From Actinacidiphila epipremni (GTDB taxonomy: Bacteria > Actinomycetota > Actinomycetes > Streptomycetales > Streptomycetaceae): DNA of 64,000 nucleotides. The notes below the pieces were generated by a model. The model was not told where the DNA came from, did not search any database, and worked only from the letters and a program-made list of their open reading frames with translations. The position numbers and the translations under genes were made by a program. The DNA is taken from positions 1 to 64,000 of the forward strand of contig NZ_JAATEJ010000029.1 of assembly GCF_012034175.1 (NCBI RefSeq), read 5' to 3'. Shown piece after piece: positions 1-7,815 of this stretch; the first letter of the stretch is position 1, and the number at the start of each line of letters is the position of its first letter.

Positions 1-54
1 AACGGCGACCTCGCCACCCTCCTCGCCGGCAACGACACCTGGATCGTGCCCTGA
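1..54 (+). CDS. 3' end of an unidentified gene (partial)
   Basis: The first 17 codons of the window stay open and end at a TGA (52-54). They read as a C-terminus finishing in TWIVP. The reading frame begins outside the window and the piece is too short to assign to a family. It points the same way as the thioesterase gene that follows 65 bp later, so it may belong to the same polyketide cluster. That link is inferred from position only. Confidence 0.5.
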   Translation, partial: NGDLATLLAGNDTWIVP

Positions 55-119
55 CCGTCCACTGATCGTCCGCTGACACCCGCGGGGACGACCTCCGACC
101 AACGAACGTGAGGGACAAC

Positions 120-893
120 GTGCCGCCTGCAATGACCGGTTCCGTCACCCGGGCGTGGGTCCGGCGCTTCCACCCGATGGCGGACGCGCCGGTCCGCCTG
201 GTGTGCTTCCCGCACGCCGGCGGCGCCGCAAGCTTCTTCCACCCGCTGTCCGCGCAGCTGCGGCACCGCGCCGACGTGCTGTGCCTGCAGTACCCGGGGC
301 GGCAGGACCGATGTCGCGAGCCGCTGCTGGACTGCATCGCCGACCTCGCGGACGGCGCGATGGAGGCGCTCGCCCCCTGGCGGGGCCAGCGCCTCGCGCT
401 GTTCGGGCACAGCATGGGCGCCGTCATCGGCTACGAGGTCGCGCGGCGGATGGCGGCGGACGGCCGCGGCCCGGTGCGGCTGTTCGCGTCCGGCCGCCGC
501 GCACCCTCGGCGTACCGCGACGAGAACCTGCACCGCGCCGGCGACGACGCGCTGCTCGACGACATCCGCGCCCTGGACGGCACCCCGCCCGAAGTGCTCG
601 CCGACGAGGAGGTGCTGCGGATGGCGCTGCCGGTGCTGCGCAGCGACTACCGGGCCGTCGAGACCTACCGCCACCCGGCGGGTCCGGTGCTGGACTGCCC
701 GGTCACCGTGCTGACCGGCGACCGCGACCCGCGGGTGACCGACCCCGAGGCGCGGGCATGGGCCGGCCACACCACGGCCGGCTGCGAGGTGCGCACCTAC
801 GCCGGCGGGCACTTCTTCCTCGCCGAGCGCTGGCCGGAGATCGGCAGCCTGGTCCTCGACCGGCTGACCGCCGCGCCCGTCACCACCGGCTGA
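120..893 (+). CDS. Type II thioesterase (alpha/beta hydrolase, editing TE)
   Basis: A 257-residue stand-alone thioesterase of the GrsT/TEII family. Such enzymes remove stalled or wrongly primed acyl groups from carrier proteins. The family hallmarks are visible: an early CFPHAGG motif forming the oxyanion region, the nucleophile elbow GHSMG, an acid in TGDRDPRV, and a C-terminal GGHFFL carrying the catalytic His. Length is normal for the family. GTG at 120 is preferred because TGAGGGA (109-115) lies just upstream. A GTG at 108 and an ATG at 132 are in frame but worse placed. TEIIs are common in PKS/NRPS clusters, and this one borders the aromatic polyketide genes. It converges on the SARP gene across a strong hairpin. 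Confidence 0.9.
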   Translation: MPPAMTGSVTRAWVRRFHPMADAPVRLVCFPHAGGAASFFHPLSAQLRHRADVLCLQYPGRQDRCREPLLDCIADLADGAMEALAPWRGQRLALFGHSMGAVIGYEVARRMAADGRGPVRLFASGRRAPSAYRDENLHRAGDDALLDDIRALDGTPPEVLADEEVLRMALPVLRSDYRAVETYRHPAGPVLDCPVTVLTGDRDPRVTDPEARAWAGHTTAGCEVRTYAGGHFFLAERWPEIGSLVLDRLTAAPVTTG

Positions 894-927
894 ACCGCAC
901 GCCCCCTCGCACGCCGCGGGGGGACGA

Positions 928-960
928 CGGGAGCCCGGCACCACCGGTGCCGGGCTCCCG
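928..960. terminator. Bidirectional intrinsic terminator
   Basis: A perfect 15-bp inverted repeat (928-942 and 946-960) with a 3-nt loop sits between the converging thioesterase and SARP genes. It can stop transcription from both sides. There is no U-tract, as is usual in Streptomyces. Confidence 0.85.
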
Positions 961-986
961 CCGCGCCCGGGGCGCGGGCGCCGGGA

Positions 987-1934
987 TCAGGCCATCGCGC
1001 TCGCCGCCGGGATGAGCGCGGCGTCGTCGGTCAGAACGGTCTGGTGCGCCATCCGCAGCTCCACGCCCGGCTCGATGCCCAGCTCCTCGACGAGCTGCGC
1101 GCGGGTGCGGCGGTAGACGTCCAGCGCCTCGCCGCTGCGCCCGCTGCGGTGCAGCGCGAGCATCAGCCGGGCGCAGAAGCCCTCGTTGAGCTGGTCCTCG
1201 GCCAGCAGCCGGCGCAGCTCGCCGATCAGCTCGTGGTGCCCGCCGAGCGTGAGGTCGACGTCGATCCGGCGCCGCAGCGCGGTCGTCCACGCCTCGTCGT
1301 ACTGCAGCGCCGCGCCGGCGAGCGCCGGGCCGTCGCGCAGGTCCTCCAGGGTCGGGCCGCGGCGCAGCGCCAGCGCCTCGCGGTACAGCCCGGCCGCCGC
1401 CTCCAGGTCGCCGACGTCGGCCCGCTCGCGGGCGCGCAGGCACAGCCGCTCGAACCTGACGGTGTCCAGCACCCGGTCGTCGACGGTGAGCTGGTAGCCG
1501 GGCGTCCTGGTGCGCAGCGTGCAGAACGCGTCCAGGCCGTGCCGCACCAGGAACTTGCGCAGCTGCGAGACGTACACCCGCAGCGCCGACAGCGCGGTGG
1601 CCGGCGGCTGGTCGCCCCACAGGTCGCGGATGAGCGACTCGCTGGAGACGGTGGCGTTGGGGCGGATCAGCAAAGTCGCCAGCAGCTGGCGCAGCTTGCG
1701 CTGGGGGAGCGGTACCTCGGTGGAGCCGGCGACGACCTCCAGCGGGCCGAGCAGGCGCAGCGCCACCGCGGGCGCCGCCCGGTCGGCCGCGGCGCGGTCG
1801 GTCTGCGCGCGGTCCACGGCGGACCGGCCGCGCAGGGGACCGGTGCCGGGCCGGCAGGTCAGATCACGTACCGCAGCGCCGCCGGCCCGCACCGCGTGCG
1901 GGAACTTGGATTCGAAAACGCTCAGGCTGTCCAC
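987..1934 (-). CDS. SARP-family pathway activator (first of two)
   Basis: A 315-residue Streptomyces antibiotic regulatory protein. It has an N-terminal OmpR-type winged helix (LRLLGPLEVV through the PGYQL region) followed by a bacterial transcriptional activation domain with the usual FERLCLRARE, DLTLGGHHELI and MLALHRSGRSGEAL helices. SARPs activate biosynthetic operons by binding direct repeats near the -35 region. The frame is open to 2057, but GTG at 1934 follows AGAGGGGA at a 4-nt gap, so the upstream 41 codons are probably leader. The gene is divergent from the polyketide operon starting at 2322, its most likely target. It ends at a shared terminator with the thioesterase gene. I did not find a clear SARP heptamer repeat set. 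Confidence 0.9.
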   Translation of the reverse strand: MDSLSVFESKFPHAVRAGGAAVRDLTCRPGTGPLRGRSAVDRAQTDRAAADRAAPAVALRLLGPLEVVAGSTEVPLPQRKLRQLLATLLIRPNATVSSESLIRDLWGDQPPATALSALRVYVSQLRKFLVRHGLDAFCTLRTRTPGYQLTVDDRVLDTVRFERLCLRARERADVGDLEAAAGLYREALALRRGPTLEDLRDGPALAGAALQYDEAWTTALRRRIDVDLTLGGHHELIGELRRLLAEDQLNEGFCARLMLALHRSGRSGEALDVYRRTRAQLVEELGIEPGVELRMAHQTVLTDDAALIPAASAMA

Positions 1935-2051
1935 GTGGTCCCCTCTGAACGATCGCATGCACTCCGTCCCCGTGACGGAGTGGCCGGTCGCCGGGAAGGC
2001 CGAAAGGCCGGTCCAGGCCGTGCTGATTGCGCATACGGACAGGGTGTGCCG

Positions 2052-2068
2052 TACCAAACGAATTGGTA
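2052..2068. promoter_or_regulatory. Dyad TACCAA-N5-TTGGTA, possible TetR-type operator
   Basis: Perfect 6-bp arms (2052-2057 and 2063-2068) around a 5-nt centre lie about 120 bp upstream of the SARP start. Short AT-rich dyads like this in front of SARP genes are often bound by TetR/gamma-butyrolactone-receptor-type repressors. No such repressor binding is shown here. Confidence 0.4.
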
Positions 2069-2140
2069 ACCCGTGGTGCGGATGCCCATGAGCTTACCGA
2101 GCGGCCGACGCGCTGCCTATGGCCCCAGGGATGAAGGGGC

Positions 2141-2163
2141 GCCGTACTTTCGGGCAGTACGGC
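2141..2163. promoter_or_regulatory. 8-bp dyad in the divergent promoter region
   Basis: GCCGTACT and AGTACGGC form perfect 8-bp arms with a 7-nt spacer. The site is about 160 bp upstream of the cyclase gene. It may be an operator or a structured leader; nothing further can be said from sequence. Confidence 0.35.
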
Positions 2164-2321
2164 CCCCCGTCAAGGGGGTGCCGGCGCCGGGCAAAGGCAA
2201 TCGAATCACCCGAAGGCGCCCGCCGGGCTGCGTTTTTGCCGCCCCTCATGCGCGCTTTGCAGGCCGCCGCGAATCTGATCGGGTCGCTTCTTTGCGCGGC
2301 GCCCATGAGTGGAGGAATGAC

Positions 2322-2645
2322 ATGCGCAGCACGCTCATTGTGGCTCGGATGAAGCCGGACTCGGCAGCGGAAGTCGCCAGAATCTTCGGCGATTCGGATT
2401 CCGGTGAACTCCCGCACCTCATCGGTGTGCGGGAACGCCGGCTCTTTCGATTCCACGATCTGTACATGCATTACATCGCCGCCGAGGAAGAGGTCCGCAG
2501 GCCGCTCGCGGAGGTGCGCGACCACCCGCTCTTCACCGACGTCAACCAGCGGCTGGCGGCGCACATCGCGGCGTACGACCCGCAGACCTGGCGCGGCCCC
2601 GAGGACGCGATGGCGACCGAGTTCTACACCTGGCAGGCGGACTGA
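2322..2645 (+). CDS. TcmI-family polyketide cyclase
   Basis: A 107-residue protein of the small TcmI/WhiE-ORFVII cyclase family (PF04673), which closes later rings of aromatic polyketides. Visible family features are the N-terminal beta-strand STLIVARMKP, the SGELPHLIGVRERRLF segment, the HDLYMHYIA strand and the C-terminal ATEFYTWQ. Length is typical. ATG at 2322 follows GGAGGA (2311-2316). The track frame opens earlier, at 2073, but has no supported start there. This is the first gene of the polyketide operon; the cupin gene follows 12 bp downstream. In pentangular pathways this enzyme works together with a cupin cyclase. Confidence 0.9.
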   Translation: MRSTLIVARMKPDSAAEVARIFGDSDSGELPHLIGVRERRLFRFHDLYMHYIAAEEEVRRPLAEVRDHPLFTDVNQRLAAHIAAYDPQTWRGPEDAMATEFYTWQAD

Positions 2646-2657
2646 GAGGAGTCGGCG

Positions 2658-3068
2658 ATGGCCGACGCACGGATGACCAAGATCGCGGCGGACGACGTGG
2701 AGCCCAACCGGCGCCGCGGCGGTGACCTGCGGACCCTGCTCAGCCCCAGCACCGCCGGCGCGACCAGCGGCTTCATGGGCGTGCTCACCCTGGAGCCCGG
2801 CGAGGTCGTCACCGAGCACTACCACCCGTACTCCGAGGAGTTCCTCTACCTCGTCGAGGGCGACATCACCGCCCGGATCGACGGCGAACCGGTGGAGCTG
2901 ACCACCGGGGACGCGCTGCACCTGCACATCAACGTCAAGCACCGGCTGGAGAACACCGGCGGCAGCGTCGCGCGCCTGGTCTTCCAGTTGGGACCGCTCG
3001 CACCGCGGCCCGAGCTCGGCCATGTGGACACCGAGCCGCTGCCGGGGACGGAACAGGGGGACTCATGA
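2658..3068 (+). CDS. Cupin-domain polyketide cyclase-associated protein
   Basis: A 136-residue single cupin. It carries the conserved metal-binding pattern TEHYHPYSEEFLYLVEG (cupin motif 1) and LHLHINVKHRLENTG (motif 2). Cupins at this position, directly before KS-alpha, occur in the whiE spore-pigment and pentangular polyphenol clusters (WhiE-ORFII, PdmL-type), where they help cyclisation. RBS GAGAGGA precedes the ATG. The stop overlaps the KS-alpha start by 4 nt (ATGA), which suggests translational coupling. The exact ring closed cannot be told from sequence. Confidence 0.88.
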   Translation: MADARMTKIAADDVEPNRRRGGDLRTLLSPSTAGATSGFMGVLTLEPGEVVTEHYHPYSEEFLYLVEGDITARIDGEPVELTTGDALHLHINVKHRLENTGGSVARLVFQLGPLAPRPELGHVDTEPLPGTEQGDS

Positions 3069-4342
3069 ACCAGCGCCGAGCCGTGGTCACCGGGATCGGC
3101 GTGGTCGCTCCCGGCGGCGTCGGCACCAAGGCGTTCTGGAAGCTGCTCACCGACGGCAGGACCGCCACCCGGGCGATCTCGCACTTCGACGCCTCGGGCT
3201 TCCGCTCCCGGATCGCCGCCGAGGCCGACTTCAACCCCGCCGCGTGCGGGCTGACGGCCGAGGAGACGGTCCGCATGGACCGCGCCGCGCAGTTCGCCGT
3301 CGTCGCCGCGCGCGAGGCGCTCGCCGACAGCGGCGCCGCGCCGGAGGAGGTGCCGGCGCACCGCATCGGGGTGTCGGTCGGCACCGCCGTCGGCTGCACC
3401 GTCACGCTGGAGCAGCAGTACACGCAGGTCAGCGACAACGGCAGCCGCTGGGTGGTGGACGCCGCCGACCCGTTCCCGCACCTGTACCGGGCGCTGGTGC
3501 CCAGCGCCATCGGCGCCGAGGTGGCGTGGGCGGCCGGCGCGCAGGGACCGGTGCGTACCGTCTCCACCGGCTGCACCTCGGGCCTGGACGCGGTCGCGCA
3601 GGGCGCGCAGTACATCGAGGACGGCACCGCCGACCTGGTGCTCGCCGGGGCCACCGACGCGCCCATCTCGCCCATCACCGTCGCCTGCTTCGACGCCATC
3701 AAGGCGACCTCGCCCAACAACGACGACCCGGCGCACGCCTCCCGGCCCTTCGACCGGGACCGCGACGGCTTCGTCCTCGGCGAGGGCTGCGCGGTGCTGA
3801 TCCTGGAGGAGGCCGGCGCCGCCCGCCGCCGCGGCGCCCGGATCTACTGCGAGATCGCCGGCTACGCGCAGCGCAGCAACGCCTTCCACATGACGGGCCT
3901 GCGCCCCGACGGGCTGGAGCTCGCCGAGGCGATCAGGGTCGCGCTGGACCGGGCCCGGCTGCCGGTGGACAGCGTCGACTACGTCAACGCGCACGGCTCC
4001 GGCACCCGGCAGAACGACCGGCACGAGACGGCCGCCTTCAAGGCCACCCTCGGCGAGCACGCCTACCGGGTCCCGGTCAGCTCCATCAAGTCGATGGTGG
4101 GGCACTCGCTCGGCGCGATCGGCGCCATCGAGGTGGCCGCGTGCGCGCTGGCCATCGAGATGGACACCGTCCCGCCGACCGCCAACCTGCACACCCCCGA
4201 CCCGGAACTGGGCCTGGACTACGTGCCGCTGGAGGCCCGCGAGTACCCCGTCGACACCGTGCTGAGCGTCGGCAGCGGCTTCGGCGGCTTCCAGACCGCG
4301 ATGGTGCTCACCGCGCCCCGCCCGGAGGTGGGCCATGACTGA
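3065..4342 (+). CDS. Type II PKS ketosynthase alpha (KS-alpha)
   Basis: A 425-residue catalytic ketosynthase that condenses malonyl units on the ACP to build the poly-beta-ketone. The active-site Cys170 sits in STGCTSGLDAV. The catalytic histidines are His310 (NAHGSGT) and His347 (VGHSLGAIGAIE), with Lys342 just before. Length matches the family (about 420-425 residues). It overlaps the cupin by 4 nt and the KS-beta gene by 8 nt, the classical arrangement for a stoichiometric heterodimer. No KSIII or priming acyltransferase was seen nearby, which is consistent with an acetate/malonate starter. Confidence 0.97.
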   Translation: MNQRRAVVTGIGVVAPGGVGTKAFWKLLTDGRTATRAISHFDASGFRSRIAAEADFNPAACGLTAEETVRMDRAAQFAVVAAREALADSGAAPEEVPAHRIGVSVGTAVGCTVTLEQQYTQVSDNGSRWVVDAADPFPHLYRALVPSAIGAEVAWAAGAQGPVRTVSTGCTSGLDAVAQGAQYIEDGTADLVLAGATDAPISPITVACFDAIKATSPNNDDPAHASRPFDRDRDGFVLGEGCAVLILEEAGAARRRGARIYCEIAGYAQRSNAFHMTGLRPDGLELAEAIRVALDRARLPVDSVDYVNAHGSGTRQNDRHETAAFKATLGEHAYRVPVSSIKSMVGHSLGAIGAIEVAACALAIEMDTVPPTANLHTPDPELGLDYVPLEAREYPVDTVLSVGSGFGGFQTAMVLTAPRPEVGHD

Positions 4343-5651
4343 CACCCAGGCCGCCCCCACCGCCGTCCCCGCCGCCTCCGCCGCCACCGGGGTCGCCGTC
4401 GTCACCGGCGTCTCGGCGCTGGCACCGGGCGGCATCGGGACGGCGGACTTCTGGGACGCGCTGCTGGAGGCCCGCAGCGGCCTGGGAGCCGTCACCCGCT
4501 TCGCCGCCGACGGCTTCCCCGTCCGGGTGGTCGGCGAGGTCGCCGGGCCCGAGACGGTGCCGGGCGTCGACCCGCGGCTGGCCGTGCAGACCGACCGCTG
4601 GAGCCAGCTGGCGATGGTCGCCACCGACGAGGCGCTGCACGACGCCGCCCTCGACCCGGCCGCGCTGCCGCCCTACGACCTCGGCGTCATCACCGCCTCG
4701 TCCTCCGGCGGCAACGCCTTCGGGCAGCGGGAGATCGAGGCGCTGTGGTCCAAGGGACCGCGCTACGTGGGCCCGTACCAGTCCATCGCGTGGTTCTACG
4801 CGGCCACCACCGGGCAGCTGTCCATCCGGCACGGCATGAAAGGCCCCTGCGGGGTGCTGGTCGCCGAGCAGGCCGGCGGCCTCGACGCGATCGGCCAGGC
4901 CCGCCGCACCGTCCTGCGCGGCGACGCCCGGGTCGTGCTGACCGGCGGCACCGAGGCGCCGCTGAGCCCCTACGCGCTGACCTGCCAGCTCGCCTCCGGG
5001 CTGCTGAGCCCCGGCGCCGACCCGCAGCGCGCCTACCTGCCCTTCGACGAGGCGGCCACCGGCCACGTCCCCGGCGAGGGCGGCGCCCTGCTGCTCGTCG
5101 AGGACGCCGGGCAGGCCGCCGCTCGCGGGGCGCCGCGGCCGTACGGCGAGATCGCCGGCTACGCCGCCACCTTCGACCCGCCGCCCGGTGTGCGGCCGGG
5201 CGGCGGGCCCACCGCGCTGCGGCGGGCCGTGGAGGGCGCGCTGGCCGACGCCGGCGCAACGCCCGGCGAGGTCGACGTCGTCTTCGCCGACGCCGCCGGC
5301 AGCCCCGACCTGGACCGCGCCGAATCCGCCTGCCTGGCCGAGGTGTTCGGGCCGCGCGGGGTGCCGGTCACCGCGCCCAAGTCGCTGTACGGGCGGCTGT
5401 ACGCCGGCGGCGCGCCGCTCGACGTGGTCACCGCGCTGCTCGCGCTGCGCCACCAGGTGATCCCGCCGACCAGCCCGTACGTCACCCGCGCCGCCGCCCA
5501 CCCGATCGACCTGGTCGGGCGGGCCCGGCCGGCCCGGCTGCGCACCGCCCTGGTCGTCGCCCGCGGCTACGGCGGCTTCAACGGCGCCATGGTGCTGCGC
5601 TCCACCCCGCCCACCGACAGCCACCGGATACCGAAAGGACGGGTCCGATGA
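4335..5651 (+). CDS. Type II PKS chain-length factor (KS-beta / CLF)
   Basis: A 438-residue partner of KS-alpha that sets polyketide chain length. The active-site Cys is replaced by Gln179 in the signature VAEQAGGLDA, the diagnostic KS-beta change. The second KS histidine motif is also lost (FADAAGSPDLD in place of NAHGSGT). The first 20 residues are an Ala/Pro-rich extension. The gene starts inside the KS-alpha reading frame and its stop overlaps the ACP-aromatase start by 4 nt. The chain length made cannot be read reliably by eye; the flanking whiE/pentangular-type cyclases suggest a long chain (20-26 carbons), which is inference. Confidence 0.96.
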   Translation: MTDTQAAPTAVPAASAATGVAVVTGVSALAPGGIGTADFWDALLEARSGLGAVTRFAADGFPVRVVGEVAGPETVPGVDPRLAVQTDRWSQLAMVATDEALHDAALDPAALPPYDLGVITASSSGGNAFGQREIEALWSKGPRYVGPYQSIAWFYAATTGQLSIRHGMKGPCGVLVAEQAGGLDAIGQARRTVLRGDARVVLTGGTEAPLSPYALTCQLASGLLSPGADPQRAYLPFDEAATGHVPGEGGALLLVEDAGQAAARGAPRPYGEIAGYAATFDPPPGVRPGGGPTALRRAVEGALADAGATPGEVDVVFADAAGSPDLDRAESACLAEVFGPRGVPVTAPKSLYGRLYAGGAPLDVVTALLALRHQVIPPTSPYVTRAAAHPIDLVGRARPARLRTALVVARGYGGFNGAMVLRSTPPTDSHRIPKGRVR

Positions 5652-6373
5652 CCCTGCCGCCCCTGGCGTACAACGAGTTCCTGAACATCATCCAGCGCTG
5701 CACCGGCGTCCCCTCCGAGGTCCTGGCCACCGCCGCCGACCCCGCGGTGACCATCGAGGACATGGGCGTCGACTCGCTCGGCCTGATCAACGTGCTCACC
5801 GAGGTCGAGAACCGCTACGACATCACGCTGGACGCCGACGGCGTGCAGTGCTTCCCGGAGATCTACCAGCTGATCAACGACCAGCTGGCGCCGGCCGCCG
5901 CCCGCACCGAGAACGCCGTCGTCATCGACGCGCCCTTCGACCTGGTGTGGGAGATGACCAACGACGTCGCGAACTGGCCCCGGCTGTTCAGCGAGTACGC
6001 CGAGGCCACCGTGCTGCACCGCGAGGGCGACACCGTGCGCTTCCGGCTGTCGCTGCACCCCGAGGCCGACGGCAAGGTCTGGAGCTGGGTGTCGGAGCGC
6101 ACCATGGACCGCGCCGCGCGCAGCGTGCTGGCCCACCGGGTCGAGACCGGGCCGTTCGCCTTCATGAACATCCACTGGACGTACCGGGACGCGCCCGGCG
6201 GCGTCGAGATGCGCTGGGTGCAGGAGTTCCACATGCGGCCCGACGCGCCGGTCGACGACGCCACCATGACCGCCCGGATCAACGGCAACTCCAAGGTGCA
6301 GATGGCGCTCATCAAGGACCGTATCGAGCAGGCCGCCAAGGCACGCGCGGCCGGGGAGCTGGTGGGGCAGTGA
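5648..6373 (+). CDS. ACP-aromatase/cyclase fusion protein
   Basis: One 241-residue open frame carries two functions that are normally separate genes. Residues 1-80 are an acyl carrier protein with the phosphopantetheine site Ser43 in GVDSLGL. Residues 86-232 are a SRPBCC (START-like) aromatase of the WhiE-ORFVI/TcmN N-terminal type, with ENAVVIDAPFDLVWE, WPRLFSEYAEA, VWSWVSER and the C-terminal NGNSKVQMALIKDRIEQ. The linker is only about 5 residues (APAAA). No ATG, GTG or TGA remnant occurs at the junction, so a simple sequencing frameshift of two overlapping genes is unlikely. The start overlaps the KS-beta stop (ATGA) and the stop overlaps the ketoreductase start (GTGA). Confidence 0.93.
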   Translation: MTLPPLAYNEFLNIIQRCTGVPSEVLATAADPAVTIEDMGVDSLGLINVLTEVENRYDITLDADGVQCFPEIYQLINDQLAPAAARTENAVVIDAPFDLVWEMTNDVANWPRLFSEYAEATVLHREGDTVRFRLSLHPEADGKVWSWVSERTMDRAARSVLAHRVETGPFAFMNIHWTYRDAPGGVEMRWVQEFHMRPDAPVDDATMTARINGNSKVQMALIKDRIEQAAKARAAGELVGQ

Positions 6374-7110
6374 TCGACCTCGACCTCAAGGGCGGCAACG
6401 TCATCGTCACCGGCGGCTCGCGCGGCATCGGCCGGGCCATCGTGCTCGCGCTCGCCGCGCAGGGCGCCACCGTCACCGCCGCGTACGTCCACGAGTCCGA
6501 CGCCGTCACCTCGCTGCGAGGGGAGCTCGCCGCGCTCGGCGCCCGCGCCGAACTGGTCCGGGTCGACGTCACCGACGCCGCGCAGACCACGGTGCTGGCC
6601 GCCCGGGTCGCCGAGGCGCACGGGCCGGTCACCGGCCTGGTCAACAACGCCGGCGTCATCAGCCACCTGCCGCTGGCGGCCCTCACCCCCGACGAGTGGC
6701 AGCGCATCCTCGACACCAACCTCACCGGCGTCTACCACCTCTCGCGCGCCACCCTGCCGCACTTCGCCGACACCGCCGCGATCGTCAACATCAGCTCCGC
6801 CGTCGCCCACCACGGCATGCCCGGCGCCGCCCACTACGTCGCCTCCAAGGCCGGCGTGATGGGCCTGACCCGGGCGCTGGCCAAGGAACTCGGCCCGCGC
6901 GGCATCCGCGTCAACTGCATCGCCTCCGGGCTGGTCGAGACCGACCAGATGCAGGCGGTCAGCGAGGAGGGCAAGGCACGCTACCGGCAGATGATCGCGC
7001 TCGGCCGGCTCGGGCAGCCCGACGAGATCGCCGACGCCGTGCTCTTCCTGCTCTCCCGCGCCGCCCGCTACATCACCGGCGCCACCCTCGACGCCGACGG
7101 CGGCATCTGA
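6370..7110 (+). CDS. Polyketide ketoreductase (FabG-like SDR)
   Basis: A 246-residue classical short-chain dehydrogenase. It has the NADPH-binding TGGSRGIG motif, NNAG, and an intact catalytic triad in NISSAV...HYVASK, with a C-terminal TLDADGGI typical of FabG homologues. In pentangular pathways (PdmG type) such a KR reduces one keto group before the later rings close. The GTG start at 6370 lies within the preceding gene's stop (GTGA), so translation is coupled. The next gene begins on the last base of this stop codon. The regiochemistry of reduction cannot be deduced. Confidence 0.92.
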   Translation: MIDLDLKGGNVIVTGGSRGIGRAIVLALAAQGATVTAAYVHESDAVTSLRGELAALGARAELVRVDVTDAAQTTVLAARVAEAHGPVTGLVNNAGVISHLPLAALTPDEWQRILDTNLTGVYHLSRATLPHFADTAAIVNISSAVAHHGMPGAAHYVASKAGVMGLTRALAKELGPRGIRVNCIASGLVETDQMQAVSEEGKARYRQMIALGRLGQPDEIADAVLFLLSRAARYITGATLDADGGI

Positions 7111-7418
7111 TGCTGCGCACCGTGCTGCGGATGACGGTGCGGGCCGGCGCCACCGAGGAGTTCCGGCAGGCGTGGTCGCGCACCGCGAAGCTCGCCGCCG
7201 CGATGCCCGGCAGCGTCGCCCAGACCCTGCTGTGCGACCCCGCCGACCCGGCCGTCCACCTCATCATGGCCGACTGGGCCGACCAGGCCTCGCTCGACGC
7301 CTTCCAGGGCAGCGAGCACCGCCGCGCACTGAGCGCGCAGCTGGACACCTTCCGGGAGTCCGCCGACAAGAGCGTCCTCGACGTCGTCGAGTACGTGCCC
7401 GGCACCACCCGCCCATGA
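7110..7418 (+). CDS. ABM-family quinone-forming monooxygenase (first copy)
   Basis: A 102-residue antibiotic-biosynthesis monooxygenase (PF03992, ferredoxin-like alpha/beta fold). Visible features are an N-terminal RTVLRMTVRAG strand, the MPGSVAQTLLCD segment, the central ADWADQASLDAFQGSEHRR helix and a C-terminal beta-strand VLDVVEYV. These cofactor-free oxygenases convert naphthacenones or anthrones into quinones. ATG at 7110 shares one base with the ketoreductase stop (TGATG). The pairing with a ketoreductase and a second ABM mirrors pradimicin-type clusters. Confidence 0.85.
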   Translation: MLRTVLRMTVRAGATEEFRQAWSRTAKLAAAMPGSVAQTLLCDPADPAVHLIMADWADQASLDAFQGSEHRRALSAQLDTFRESADKSVLDVVEYVPGTTRP

Positions 7419-7481
7419 CCCCGGACCGGCCGCCGAGCAGGGCGGCCCGGCCCGACCCCACCGAGCGAGAGGCACACCGTC

Positions 7482-7802
7482 ATGCCCGTACGCGTCATGG
7501 TCTCGGCCACCATCGAGGAGCAGCACCGGGAGGCGTTCGAGGAGGCGTACCGCCAGGTCACCTCCGTCGTCCGCGGCACCCCCGGCCATCTGCGCGACGA
7601 GCTGCTGCGCGACACCGAGCAGCCCGGCCGCTACATCCTGCTCGCCGAGTGGGAGAGCGAGCAGGCCTTCCGCGCCTGGGAGGACGCCCCGCAGCACATG
7701 CAGATGGCCGCGCCGATGTTCCCGTACTGGAGCAACGGCGGCATCGAGCGGCACATCTACGACGTCCGCGCGCGGCTCGACAGCGTGCCCACCCCCGGCT
7801 GA
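7482..7802 (+). CDS. ABM-family monooxygenase (second copy)
   Basis: A 106-residue protein of the same ferredoxin-like ABM family as its neighbour, but clearly divergent in sequence. Family features include VMVSATIEEQHREAFEEAY, GTPGHLRDELLRD and the conserved AEWESEQAFRAWED helix. RBS GAGAGG lies a few bases before the ATG. A 63-bp gap separates it from the first ABM and 13 bp from the flavin monooxygenase. Two ABM proteins in tandem suggest two oxidation steps or a heterodimer; sequence does not decide between these. Confidence 0.83.
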   Translation: MPVRVMVSATIEEQHREAFEEAYRQVTSVVRGTPGHLRDELLRDTEQPGRYILLAEWESEQAFRAWEDAPQHMQMAAPMFPYWSNGGIERHIYDVRARLDSVPTPG

Positions 7803-7815
7803 GCGGAGGGCGACG

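Larger units (their letters stand above)
1935..2321. other. Divergent promoter region between SARP and polyketide operon
   Basis: A 387-bp gap separates the divergent SARP and cyclase genes. It is more AT-rich than its surroundings. It holds two clear dyads, listed separately (2052-2068 and 2141-2163), and must contain promoters for both operons. I could not assign -10/-35 boxes with confidence, and I saw no convincing small gene. Confidence 0.6.

Noticed and set aside
2846..4624. Long open frames on the opposite strand of the ketosynthase genes
   Set aside because: They are third-position-GC shadows of the KS-alpha/KS-beta genes. Their translations are low-complexity Arg/Gly/Val-rich and show no domain.
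5880..5910. ACP-aromatase junction as a frameshift between two genes
   Set aside because: No ATG/GTG start or in-frame stop remnant exists near the junction, and both domains are complete and in the same frame.
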